Positions 12,121-23,664 of a DNA stretch of 64,000 bases are shown here, in pieces; the stretch's first letter is position 1, and each line of letters starts with the position of its first letter. The position numbers were made by a program, and so were the translations under genes. The stretch spans positions 29,898,688 through 29,962,687 of the forward strand of contig JASFAX010000020.1 in NCBI GenBank assembly GCA_030737875.1, given 5' to 3'. Source of the stretch: Allium sativum. Its lineage: Eukaryota > Streptophyta > Magnoliopsida > Asparagales > Amaryllidaceae. The notes beneath the pieces were generated by a model. It saw only the letters and a program-made list of their open reading frames with translations, made no database searches and was not told the DNA's origin.

Positions 12121-12197
12121 AGGAGGTTTACTGTACCAGTAACCGCCTGATTTACATACATATGCATTAAGGAGGTTTACTGTATCAGTAACCGCCT
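12121..12197 (+). repeat. Tandemly duplicated hairpin upstream of E1 polypurine tract
   Basis: Two copies (12121-12148 and 12170-12197) of an imperfect inverted repeat: AGGAGGTTTACTG, a 3-nt loop (TAC or TAT), then CAGTAACCGCCT. One mismatch and one bulged T interrupt the stem. E2 has a single copy at 53379-53406. The duplication unit is about 49 bp. Confidence 0.7.
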
Positions 12198-12345
12198 GAT
12201 TTTTTGCATTAGGTAAGTACATATACACACACTTTTGCATATGTTCATCCAGCATTTAGAATCTTGTAAGGACAATGATTGCTCGTGGATGATGCTTTGA
12301 GTAGATGGATGATTGGATGGTAGGATACGTTCCTCCTAACTTGAA

Positions 12346-12363
12346 GATTTCGGGGACGAAATC
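12346..12363 (+). promoter_or_regulatory. Stem-loop next to E1 polypurine tract
   Basis: GATTTCG-GGGA-CGAAATC is a perfect 7-bp stem with a four-base loop, ending 4 nt before the polypurine tract. It is identical in E2 and has covarying counterparts in E4 and E5. It is probably a cis signal of the genomic RNA or for plus-strand priming. The role is inferred. Confidence 0.65.
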
Positions 12364-12367
12364 CTTT

Positions 12368-12380
12368 AAGGAGGGGAGGA
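12368..12380 (+). promoter_or_regulatory. E1 polypurine tract
   Basis: AAGGAGGGGAGGA, all purine, abuts the 3' LTR and would prime plus-strand DNA synthesis. Confidence 0.92.
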
Positions 12381-15300
12381 TGTAACAACCCGTATTTTCA
12401 ATAACCTGTAATAATGAAAATTGAGGCAGAATTAAATTATAAAATGTGAATCAAGGGAAACGGGCTATGCCATTGCGTTCGTCTCGGAAAAATACGCGAA
12501 ATAGAGTCCGAGTTTTCGGAAATCGGAGTCCGTATGACCCAGTTAAGGCCCATTGAAGTTTGCAGAAAATTTCTAAGTAAAAACAGATTTAGATTTAAAA
12601 TTAGAAACAAGGGTTTGGGCCAGCTGGGCCATGGCGGGAAAAATCCCGCCCAGGACCCCATGTCGACAGGCCTGTCGACAGGGGTCTAGGCATGTCGACT
12701 GCCCTGTCGACAGCCCTGTCGACAGGGGGTGCACGGGCTGCTTAGCCTGGTGCACCATTTCTGATTGGGGTTGGGTCTTGTGGCTTGTTTCTAGAGAGTT
12801 CCGGGATCTGATGGCCCTAATTCAATCTAGGGTTAATCCTATGGTCCAAATCACTAACCTAATCTATAAATAAGACCCTAACCTACCCTAAATCACTCAT
12901 TATTCATCCTAGTAACTAAACTATGCCAAAATCAAAACTCTCATGGCCTCCACCCTCTTCATACAATTCCTAATCAAATCCCTAAGAGATTTCCATGCAT
13001 ACAAGGGTATTTAGGCTTGTATGATCCTCCTTAGCTTGCATTAAAGGCTTGTTTTTCTATTGGCATCATAAAGGAGGAGTCTTGATCAAGTTTGGTTGCA
13101 TTTGGGGGCTTTAATTAGTTGCATAAGGGGTTTCTTGCATTTGTTGTACTCATTTGAGTCCGCATAAGCATTGTAAGCCCTCTTACCCTCATTTTAGAAA
13201 CTATAAAGTTAATGTGTGATGAAAGTTGGGGTTTATGTATGTTTATTGAGTTGTGCATGTTATGCAAGGGTACTAAGCCATGATTTGCAAATCTATTAAG
13301 TTATGCATGTATACTAAGCCATGATTTGCAAGATTTATAAGTTATGCATGTTTATGCAAGTTTGTTAAGCCATGGTTTGTATGTTTATTAAGTTATGCAT
13401 GTTTATGCAAGTTTGCTAAGCCATGATTTGTGTGTTTATTAAGTTATGCATGTTTATGCAAGTTTGCTAAGCCATGATTTGTGTGTTTATTGAGTTATGC
13501 ATGTTTATGCAAGTTTGCTAAGCCATGATTTGTACGCTTATTGAGTTATGCATATTTATGCAAGTTTAAAATGACAAGTTGTGCATGTTTTGACAAGTTG
13601 TGCATGTTTTGGCAAGTTGTGCATGTTTATGCAAGTTTAAAATGACAAGTTGTGCATGTTTTGACAAGTTGTGCATGTTTTGACAAGTTGTGCATGTTTA
13701 TGCAAGTTTAAAATGACAAGTTGTGCATGTTTGACAAGTTATGCATGATTATGGTAATATGCAAGTTCATTATGCTAAGTTATGCGAGTTTAACATGTTA
13801 TGCATGTTTTATGGTAATATGCAAGTTCACTACGCTAAGTTGTGCAAGTCTAACATGTTATGCCTGACTGTTGTGCAAGTTTATGTTGTGCCAAGTTCCC
13901 TCTTCCTATCCTTTATGCGTTACTACGAATATGTAAGCGATAGAATGACGTTGGGGGTTTTGGGGTAAACTTAAAATACATAAAAATATAAGATTGGGAA
14001 TTTACCTATTAAGTTAGGTCTACCCCTTGGGAATTTACCTATTAAGTTAGGTCTACCCAAGTAATTGTTTGACTTGTGATTATGTTTTGAAATAAAGTGG
14101 ACATGACACTTAGAAAACATAAGTGTGGCCAACTCGAGGTTGGGTTGAGTTTGTAGCGTAATTCTACCCGGAACCGACCGGCTTAACTAGTGGCTACAAA
14201 CAATAGGACCCAATGTGAGAAGTTGGTCATGGGGTGCCAAGACCCGAGGTTAGACCAAGTTGTGGTGTAAAGCTACCCGGACCCGCCCGGCCTAACTAGT
14301 AACCACAACAAGGTCTAATGTGAGAGGTTAAGGTGCATTAAATTAATTAATGCCTCATGATTAGGGTTAAGTCAGGGTCCACTGATACTTAACCAATTTG
14401 GGAGTTCAAGGGATTAGAATGTGGTTAAGTTGTGAACCGTTAGCTACACTTAACTAGTTTAATCCATTTGGGAGTTCAAGGGATTAGAATGGGGTTAAGC
14501 CACACTTAACCAGTTTAATCCAGGATTAGTGAAGGGTTAAATCACACTTAACCCTCTTTAGGAAACCCTAGCGGCGGGTCTGTTCCGGCAGTAATCCCAG
14601 TTTGGTATCATCACAACCCTAGAAACTAGGCTAGGGCGGGGCACGATTACTGGACGGATGTAAACGACCAAAGGGCGATGGCCGAGTGGTACAGCGGTGC
14701 GGGTCCGGCGGGCTACGGACGTGCACATAGTCCGATGTTGGACAAACTCGAGGCACGGGTACCAGTAGGTTAGGGCTGTGCATTATTGCTTAAGTGTCCG
14801 GGGTCGACAACCGAGGGCTTGATACACCCAAAGGTGGGCCCAGCACAGACTACCTACATCCATATGTGGGCCGTATGGACATCAACACTTGACGTGTTAG
14901 GCTTATAGGGAGCCGATCGACTAGACCGTTGGGTTGGACCTTATACTAAGGTCACTTCATGTTATTGGGCCAAAGTTTGGGCTAAGGGATCAATACCTGT
15001 TATGTTGGTTTGCTAGTACACCGTGGTGCAAAACTTAACCTTGTTTTATGCGATGATACCTCTATCTATCTTGTAGGTAATTTACCATGCCAGTATGTTG
15101 TTATCTATGATCATCTCAGTTTCCATCATGATGTTAACTTTATTAGTTTATAGACTGATCGTAGCAGGGCTTACTCAGTCTTTTTGACTGACCCGTTTTG
15201 TTTCGCCTCTTTTCTTCCGTTCCCCCCCCCCCCCAGGTTCTCAGGGAGGGAATACAGGAGCCTAGCTTGGATCTTAGCTGCTTTCTTGGATAGCTCATGT

Positions 15301-15617
15301 ATGCTTTGGACTTGGGCTTGCTATGGTTTCTTCCACTTTGGGAATAGCTACTTTTATGTTTTCTTTTTCAGTATCAGATGATGTTATTTTATGTACTAGA
15401 CTTGTTTACTTGGGAAATTGACATTATGATGTAGCAGACTTGTTTTTGAAATAGTTTAAAAGTCTTCCGCTGTTTTATTTACTCACTCTGTTTATTTACA
15501 TATATATATATATGTCATGTCTTGCCTTGCTATATCATTGTGCATATTTACCAATAATGCCCCTCCAAAGCTAGTGCATTCCCTTGCGAGTGACCCTGGC
15601 GGAGGTGGGGTGTTACA
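12381..15617 (+). repeat. E1 3' LTR
   Basis: 3237 bp, TGTAACAACCC to GGGGTGTTACA, a near-exact copy of 5021-8252 including the TATA box (12864-12874), the palindrome cluster (from 12661), the minisatellites and the acceptor-like tract. I count about 11 substitutions plus a C-run and a TA-run length change. Confidence 0.96.
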
Positions 15618-15622
15618 CCATA
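15618..15622. repeat. Target-site duplication of E1 (right copy, CCATA)
   Basis: Exact repeat of 5016-5020; sequence of the interrupted host element resumes here. Confidence 0.95.
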
Positions 15623-16417
15623 TGAATCCATGCCACGACATATGACAAGTATTGTCCTAACAATGGCATTTGCATACTCGAGTTGCTGAAACCTTGATCA
15701 ACGGGACTAGCTTGGATCATTGAACGACCTTGGGCTTACCGAGTCCAAGTAATTTACTCCAAATAATCAAGCTCCATCCCAATGACGTTTCAGCAACCAC
15801 TTAGGGCAATCATGCGCCTAAGCCATTGCAATGACCATGCGTACATGATTTGGTAATCTCAACCGAGCAAACAACTCGTTTCATATGCGCGCCCACAAGC
15901 CTTAGGGGTTCAAATACACACACCAAACAGTCGGCGCTCGATCCAAAAACTCTTCAAAAAGCTACAAATACGTGATCAGTAGCCCAGAGCACACAATTCA
16001 CTTTCATATTACCTATTCTAACTCAGATCGCATTACGTAAAACCATGCACAAATTTGTGATTACATACGCAATTAAAACCTGATAATGAACAGTTTGCAC
16101 TTCGATGCAATCGAGTGTCGACAACTAACTTTTATTGTCTTTAATCTCCAGGAAGTAGGCGTCTTAGACATGTTCCAATCCAAGCCTCCAAACTCAAGCG
16201 AGTCAAAGCTCTTAGCAATGCTGGAATCCTAAGCTCACACCCACATATTTCAACAAGGCGTCCGAACAAATCCAAAGCAGTGCACTCTCGACATACAATG
16301 CAAGAGGATGGTCATAACCGATCACTAAGAGCCGCATGGAGATGTTTGCACCCATATTAGACCCATCTTGCTTCAAAGCATGTTCCGCTAACACAAAACA
16401 CACTTTTAGGGGGCAAA
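15623..16417 (+). mobile_element. Decayed 3' non-coding region of the Tat-like element (right part)
   Basis: Continues 1-5015 in base composition and style ('cacttagggcaatcatgcgcc'-type text) without recognisable protein domains. It ends in TTTAGGGGGCAAA (16405-16417), a plausible polypurine tract directly before the LTR start at 16418. Confidence 0.4.
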
Positions 16418-17717
16418 TGTTAACGGGCCTTTTGGTCCGGTTAACCAAAGTACATAAGACATGCTCGTCTCAAATTATCACGTGATATTACATCATAGAG
16501 GCATCGCAAATATCATCCGGGGACCAGTGCCATAAGACTCGAGTCTAGTACCTAGCAGGATGTCGCATCCCTCGAACTCAACCATCATCAGTATCCGTCT
16601 GCATCCGAACCGAAGGCGAGCCATGCTCCGAGGCGAAAGCGAGCCATCAAGCAGGTTCAGGGGCAGCCGGTGGGGGTCCAAAGCCCCAAAGTCCCGGCGG
16701 TGATTGACCTAGCTGAATAGGTCAAAACTGTGGGCACCACCCAATTCATCCGATTTCCACCAACAAGTGTGTTGCCCAGAATTACTAGATCAGCTCAAAG
16801 TCAAGATTCATCGAACAACTTCAATGAGCCTCGCCGCGCCTCCGGCACATTCCCGAACCATGGCCTCGACATCCCTAGATGCACCGACCAGGATTTCGAG
16901 CCCCGAAGCCACTCCGACAGACCTTGCCCCTCTCAAACAGAATTTTTGTACAACGGGGAGGTGCGAAAGTCAACACCCTCGAGGTGCGAAATTCCGTGCC
17001 TACGAGGTGCCAAATTTTGTACCATCGAGGTGAGAAATTTCGCACCCGCGAGGGATGAAATTTCGTAGCCTCGGCGTGCGAAATTTTGCACACACGAGGT
17101 GCGGAATTTTGCACCCTCGAGGTGTGAAATTCGTACCCTATGTGGTATGAATTTGGCACCTCCAGGAGGTACGAATTTCACACCCCCAAGAGGTATGAAT
17201 TTCGCACCCCCGAGGTGCGAAATTCGCACCCTTTGGGGGAGGTGCGAAAAAACCTAAGGTGTGAATTTTCTGTAGATGGTCCCCATTTCTACCTACTCCT
17301 ACCTAATCCCTACCTAACCACTTCCTATAAATTCCCTATGGCCTCACACTACAAATGGGAGAGATTCTTGAGCTTTGAGACCTCCATAGAGCTTTATTAA
17401 TGACATCTCCTCTTTAAGGAAGAAGAAGGGCAAAATTGTCCATTATACTATTTCTTGCAAATATGACTACTGTAACTTCATGTAGCATAGTCAACAAATG
17501 TAATGCGAGGGTCTCAACCTTGTAATCTTTCAAGTGATCAATAAAATTCCAACAACTCTTCAAAGTGGACATAGGCCCTAACTGAGGTCGAACCACTATA
17601 AATCTCTTTTGTTATTTACTGTTTTTGCTCTATTTTCTGTTCTTGTCTATGCGAGCACATTTATAATTCCTAGTAATTGGGAATCTTTTTTGTTTACGAT
17701 ATTTTTTGCCGTCAACA
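16418..17717 (+). repeat. 3' LTR of the Tat-like Ty3 element
   Basis: A 1300-bp unit starting TGTTAACGG and ending GCCGTCAACA; the ends form a 7-bp inverted repeat with one mismatch. The purine-rich TTTAGGGGGCAAA precedes it. Inside are a 23-bp minisatellite, a TATA box (CTATAAATT, 17325-17333) and an AATAAA signal (17540-17545), in the expected order for U3-R. The GTCAACA end is typical of Tat/Athila LTRs. The 5' LTR is outside the window, so the boundaries rest on structure alone. Confidence 0.55.
16958..17254 (+). repeat. 23-bp near-palindromic minisatellite
   Basis: About 13 tandem units of roughly 23 bp on the theme GAGGTGCGAAATTTCGCACC. Most units read nearly the same on both strands, so each could fold back. 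It lies about 70-370 bp upstream of the TATA box at 17325, in the U3 part of the LTR. ORFs on both strands here simply mirror the repeat. Confidence 0.85.
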
Positions 17718-17743
17718 AATGTAATTTTCCTAACTTTCTCTTA

Positions 17744-17852
17744 AACAAATACATACATATGTATGTACATACGTACATGCATGCGTACATACATACATAT
17801 ATATCTATATGCATATGCATATGTATATGTATGTATATATATGTATATATGA
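17744..17852. repeat. ACAT/ATGT microsatellite
   Basis: An imperfect run of ACAT, GCAT, ATGT and AT units. An ORF over it (17609-17899) is a product of the repeat. Confidence 0.9.
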
Positions 17853-18615
17853 ATCCAAGGTCTTATATACATACATTTTCCAATTCCAGAATAGGTTAGG
17901 GTAGTTTAAGAAATCTAACTTGTCCTATTTTTTACAATTTAGAACATTGGTGGAGAAGCAAGGGAGGCGTAGAAGAATATATATAATGTATGGTTTGGGG
18001 GAGAGGTTACTTGCTAAAGTGTGTGTGGTTCGTTGGATTACTTTTATAAAACCTGGGTAGTCCGTTCTAGCAAAATATTAAAAAAACACCTTACCTTAAT
18101 AAACTAACCTCCCTCACCCCTCAACCAGAAGGCCGGTCGAACCGCCTCAATGGGAGAGGTCTACCCTTCTTATAGGTCGAGCGCAGGGAGATTAAATCTC
18201 CATTATGTATTTATTTTATTAAATAATTTAGTTAATTAAATTGATTTTTTTCGCTTCATTTGATTATTGTCCCCTTCATGCATATACATATACACACAAT
18301 TTTGAATTCTAGTGGAAAATTCATTTATGCCAAAAAAATATATTTTATTCTAGATTTATATTCTTATAATTATATATTTCAAATGCTACATGTATACGGT
18401 ACAACATGTTTTATTCCAAACTTCTTCATACGGACTCCGTTTTCAATAAGTAAAATATGAAAATAGACTAGAATCTTGCCACAAATACTATGGTAATATT
18501 TTCTTAGCTAGATTCTTAATTATCCAAAATTTTTATATTCAACACATTAATAATTTGTTAAGTTATTATTATTTATTTTAAATATAATAATCTATGTCTA
18601 CTTAAGATACATTTT
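17853..18615. other. AT-rich intergenic stretch, nothing recognised
   Basis: No ORF with domain features, no LTR ends and no RNA gene. A short GC-richer patch near 18110-18195 may be a relic of another repeat, but I cannot identify it. Confidence 0.5.
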
Positions 18616-18760
18616 ACAAGGTGTTACACAATCCTCATCCATCTTCTTGACCATCAGAGCCTCTTCCTTGCATTTTCTCAACTGCTCGATTTCAGTATCA
18701 CATTGTCTTACTGCTTCTTATAAATAATCCCACTCATGATCATGGATCAAAATTTCCATT
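18616..18760 (-). pseudogene. Possible coding relic, unknown protein
   Basis: On the minus strand about 45 codons read as plausible protein: HDHEWDYL, one stop, then EAVRQCDTEIEQLRKCKEEA and a VKKMDED tail. The charged, heptad-like composition resembles a coiled coil and is unlike the AT-rich noise around it. There is no matching start, splice site or downstream exon that I can support. It could be a captured gene fragment, a gag scrap or chance. Confidence 0.2.
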
Positions 18761-18944
18761 TAGTTTTTATTGTTATCATGGATAGCTCCTGGCATTTATG
18801 TTGTCGTCCATGCAAATGAATGACATCCCACTTCCCGACTGCTATTTTTCTTAAAGAAGCCGCTCTGTTCAAAATCATAAGAACTTGGTCAAAAATTGCT
18901 ACACAGGATGGTAGCTTATATGGTTAGATAATTTGGTAAATGTC

Positions 18945-21900
18945 TGTAATGACCCGCCTTTTCAACCATTGAAAACCGACTATTAATACATTCATGGTAT
19001 TCAAGTGCCAAAATAGAAGTGCTAGAAATGCAGATTGTTTGTGGTACTAACACATTAAATCAAAAACAAATTGGCCTTTTATTAGTAAAACATATTTTTA
19101 CATTAAAGTCGCAACAAAAATACCAGAGCACAAAAATTACGTAACGGGAAATACTAGGACTTTTAGAAGAATCCAAAATGATCACAACACTATTCCAGCC
19201 TTTTCCCAGCAAATGATAAAAAAAATGAAGCTCAACTACTAGGCTACCCATGTGAAAAATTAAAGGCACCCAGAGTTTAGATGGATAACAAAAAACTCAG
19301 AGTCAGTCAAGGGGATGGTGTGAAAAACCAAAATAATTGCTTTGAAAACCAAAGAAAGAAAAGGTATCTCATAAGACCATGCAACAAGTGCGGAACGGAT
19401 TTTTCCCTTATGATAACTAAAATACCTACTTTGTCAAAACCGTTAATATCATTATTACTGTCTAAACTTTCAAGTACCCTTTCAAATAATCATAGTTGAA
19501 TTATCCGAAATTGTTACATTGATTAAATTCCAGTGCTTATTGTACCTTTAGTTGTAAAACCATAGGTTCGTACAACAATCAAGGAAAAGGATCATCCTTC
19601 ACCGATGGGAACACCTCTAGAGGTATGCACCTGTGAGGAGAAAATCATGCTTCCTTTGCTACATAGTGTCGGACCATCTCTGTATGCTACCCGCTAGATG
19701 GCAACTCGAATATGGCATTTTCTAGTCGTACCCTACTTTTTACCGAGAGCTCTCTTTCCATCATCCACATAAAGTAGAAATTTCTACATATGTAAATACC
19801 TAGGGTGCATACCATGGTATACTTTTTATCTAGTAAGGAATGAACATACCCTAATGGGAGTGACTAACATACCCCTACTACAATAATATTATTTTTAGGA
19901 ATTACCAAGTTTTGAGGCTTGAGGTCTCGTTAAACAAAAAGTTGCGCTTAAACCAAGCCATGCTTTGATCACCTATCGCTCTAAACTCTTTGCATACCAC
20001 ACCTGTTATTTCATAAAATATAATTCATAATTACAGACAATTTCACCTTTGTGCTCATACATCTCAAAAAAGGGTGTTAATATAAGAGAAGAAATTCTAT
20101 GCCACCAAATAGAAATTTGTTTAGTAAAGATTAATCAAAGCATTAATAAAGACAATGTTAGACACATGTCCATACAAGTTCACTCTGAGACAGAACGAAA
20201 CTGAAGTCGCTTTGTTGCTCGTCTAATGAAGGAGAGATGCCCTTGTAAATTCCCAATATCTTCAAGTACACCGGGACCGCTTCTATAGGTAATCTTTGTT
20301 GGGTGGCTGCCCAAATGAAACAACAACAAGAAATCCCTTCGATGTAAAGATCCCCAGTCTTCTACCATCGTCATCAACATTTTTATTGCTCCAATAACAT
20401 CTTAAAAATTATTCAATGTGGTATTTAGATAGGTATTCCCTGTATCTAAATCTATTTTTTTGAATAATTATTGTGAGTTATGAAAACAGTATCAATTACA
20501 TAGAATTTTAATTTCATTTCTTCCATTTTTAATTTGGTAAATCAATATTTTCTTAAACCAAATGCTCTCCTTTAACTCTTTAATAACAAATTACTCATTA
20601 ATGATTTATCATTCCTTTACTCTGAAAACCAGGAATCATTAACCTTAACCGAGGTCCTTTTAAACTCACATTCCAAAAGATTAAAATTCTTCTTTTAAAG
20701 CATATCTTTTAAACCAAACATAATTGAGCCTCATTAATCTTAATAAATCAATCTTTAACTATGATTCATAAACCCTTTATATTTTACCCTTTTCTTTTAA
20801 AACCAATCCTTAAACAAAAGATAATTTAATATCACTTTAATTAACCGTTAATTAAAAGATGATAAAAATTATCAAACTCCAAATATAGCATCATCTTAGC
20901 AAGGTTAACGAATGATGTTATTCAAGGCACCATTTGCGACAAAACCAAAACCGATTGATATAAACATAAGATTTAAACAAAAATTACGTCAGCTTATATT
21001 CAATGTGAATTCTCATAGTCAACAAATACTATAAGCAGAATAACGGTATATATACCTTTCCAATTCCTAAAATAATATAAGTTTTAACCACGGAAATTAA
21101 TATCAAATATCCGAAGAATATTCCTTCTCAAATCCAATTTATTCGTAATTGAAAACTTTAATCCTAACCAAAAGATTAATTAATCACAACTCTTCATTCA
21201 AACGTATATTTAAACCAAAGGTAATTAATTTTAACAAACATTCTTTAAAACTTTATCTTTGATAAGCCAATTAACATAAACTTGTTGGGATAAGAATAAT
21301 ATTATTAAAGACATCGTCCATAACAACCCAAAACAAGTTGATATTAAATATAAGATAATATTCCATATAAACTCCAGTATTCAATAGATAATGTAGAACA
21401 GTGTACTAACCTTTTAAGTTCCTTGAATAATATGAGTTCGATGTATGAAATTAATATAAAATATTCAAATATTATCTCTAAAAAAATCCAATAAACCTAA
21501 AATTGTAAAACTTTGATTTCTTTAATGTTAGATTTCTAGAACATCATTTTATAATATTTGGTTCTTCTTTTAATAAGGCTGAAAACCAAAATTTCAAATT
21601 ATTATTCGAATCTTCATATTTCTGACCCAAATCGCTTTAAAATCATTTATTAGTATTTATCAAAATTTTCCACATTTTTAATGATTTTTATAAAGCCATT
21701 GTAACAGTTTTCAATTTCCAAATCCGTACAACCAAATCTTAAATCTCCTTTATTACTTGGAAACTATTATCGTTAGAAAGAAAATGGTATGAGTTTACGA
21801 TTGAAATTGACATACTATCGCAACATGATGAGCTCTACTCGGACCGTTATACAATTTAATACTAAAACACTCTAGATTTCTTCAAATATGTTAAAGAATC

Positions 21901-23664
21901 ATTGAAAACATGTTTAGATAAATTTCATAATAATATTCAAATTTCAAACTTCAAATTCAATTATCCTTTATAATGGAACATATTATTATTAATTTTTTTT
22001 TCTAAAACTTATCCTTTGAACCCCAAACTTTATAGAAATAAAATTCAAAACTATATAAGCCCATCAGTAAAATCAATTTGAATATTATATATCTCATTCA
22101 AATCTGATTTTGAATTTACTATTCAAAACAATTTCAATTTTGCAAAAGACTTTATAAAATCAAATCTCTTTCAAATTTACTTTCACCTTTACAAAAGTTT
22201 CTCGAAATTTGTTTAATTTCATTACTAACCAATTTTGGATATAAAATTTCAACTTTCATATTCTTGCCTTACTTAACTGAATAACATACGCAATTTTATT
22301 TACCAATTTGGAAGAGACTTAACTAATTTCTGTATAATATCAAAATTTAGGTTATACGTGTGCAAGGTGACATAACAGTAACAATCACCAACAAGCTTAT
22401 AATTATCCATAACAACCATTAAAAGTATTAACTATTGTTTCTATAGCATAAGAGTTATGGTAATCAACGCTTAATAATTATGGGGAACTAAACTAACAAC
22501 CATTCATCAAAATCACGTAAATATCAATCAGATTACTTAGCGATTATTTAGGTATGTGTAAATAAAAGTTTCTCACCAATAGCTCCACTCAGTCAATATT
22601 TTACTGTGGATCCTAGATTACAGACATCGACTATGCACTCAAACAACGTAACCACTCACCGCCTTTCTTTCAAAAAAAAGTATATATGTGTATATATTTT
22701 CCTTCTTTATATATATATATATATTATTTGTTTTTTTATAATGGATGGAGGGCGCAATCGGTAGGTGGTTGACGGTGGGGTTCTTGGCCGAGGTGGTGAT
22801 TTGGTAGGCATGGTGGCGCATATGGGTATTATTCGTGGGGAATAGTGTGACACATGAGGGTTGGAGGTGGTGATGGGGGAGGCTTGGCAAGAGGGAAAGG
22901 GGAATTAGAAATGGGAGGAGGCCGTTGGGAGGTTGGAGGAAGTAGGAGGGGTAAGGGAAGGGAGGAGGAAGAGGGGAAGAATGAGGGAAGAGAAGGGGAA
23001 GGAGGAAGGAAGCATATGACTTATAAAGACATAGCCAAGAAGGAATGAAGGAATAGGAAGAGGAGGAGAAGGGAAAGTAGACAGAATGGAGAATGGAGAA
23101 GAATGGTTCGAAATGGTGGAAAGGGTGTTTAAATAGGAAGGGAGAAGCCTTAAGATCATGGCACCTCATGGACACATGTCCATTTTCCATGCTCCTTAGC
23201 ACGCGTGGTGACACATAAGTGTGCATGAATTTGTAGCACTCTCCTAACATTTTGTGTGTTCCAAACTTTCTACACTTTTTTGTGTTACAAAACGTTAACC
23301 ATTTAACCAAGCACAACAATCAGACAATTATTCAAACAAATACAGCTTTTTATCTGTATATTTAACAAAAAAAAAATTACGGTTAAAATAAATTATTCAC
23401 TATATAAACCAAATAATAAATTAATTATTAAACCCAATATAGTAATCATTTCAGTAGCTATTTACTTAGTTATTTTGGCTTACGAATAACTAGTTTTGAC
23501 AAAACCTGGTACCGCTGTCAATGAATTCTCCCTATTAAATTTAAAAGTTTACAAGAACAATTTTTAAATAATTTCCAGCTTTTAAAATTACATTTATTAT
23601 CCCCGAAATCGAAACAATTATTTAAAATTCAGATTTTTAAATTGACAAAAATCTATTTATTACA
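18945..23664 (-). repeat. E5 left LTR (3' LTR in element orientation)
   Basis: On the plus strand it begins TGTAATGACCC and ends TTTATTACA, about 4720 bp. It includes a long AT-rich zone and a purine-rich tract (22740-23100). A TATA-like CTATTTAAAC on the minus strand (about 23127-23136) is followed, in that direction, by CT-rich leader-like sequence. The 226-codon ORF at 22639-23319 is low complexity and not credible. Confidence 0.75.

Larger units (their letters stand above)
11581..12367 (+). other. E1 3' untranslated region
   Basis: No coding potential. The last ~205 bp before the polypurine tract (from 12170) are about 97% identical to E2 (53379-53588), far more similar than most of the two LTRs or pol, which marks a shared cis-acting region. 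It includes a duplicated hairpin and a second stem-loop listed separately. Confidence 0.7.
5021..15617 (+). mobile_element. E1: non-autonomous chromovirus-type Ty3 element with gag only
   Basis: Complete LTR retrotransposon of about 10.6 kb: 5' LTR, Met-tRNA primer site, open gag, ruined pol, 3' untranslated region with two hairpins, polypurine tract, 3' LTR and a perfect CCATA target duplication. The LTR lengths (3232 and 3237 bp) differ only through a C-run (+1) and a TA-run (+4), and I count about 11 substitutions between them. The insertion is therefore young, but pol lacks RNase H and carries many frameshifts and stops. The simplest reading is mobilisation in trans by a relative such as E2. 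The layout resembles the TR-GAG class of plant elements, here with a pol carcass still present. Confidence 0.93.

Noticed and set aside
16730..17229. Several ORFs on both strands in the Tat-like LTR
   Set aside because: They read through the palindromic 23-bp minisatellite, which gives open frames on either strand.
22639..23319. 226-codon minus-strand ORF in the E5 left LTR
   Set aside because: Composed of Pro/Ser/Leu/Phe low-complexity sequence from a purine-rich tract; not preserved as a domain and lies in an LTR.
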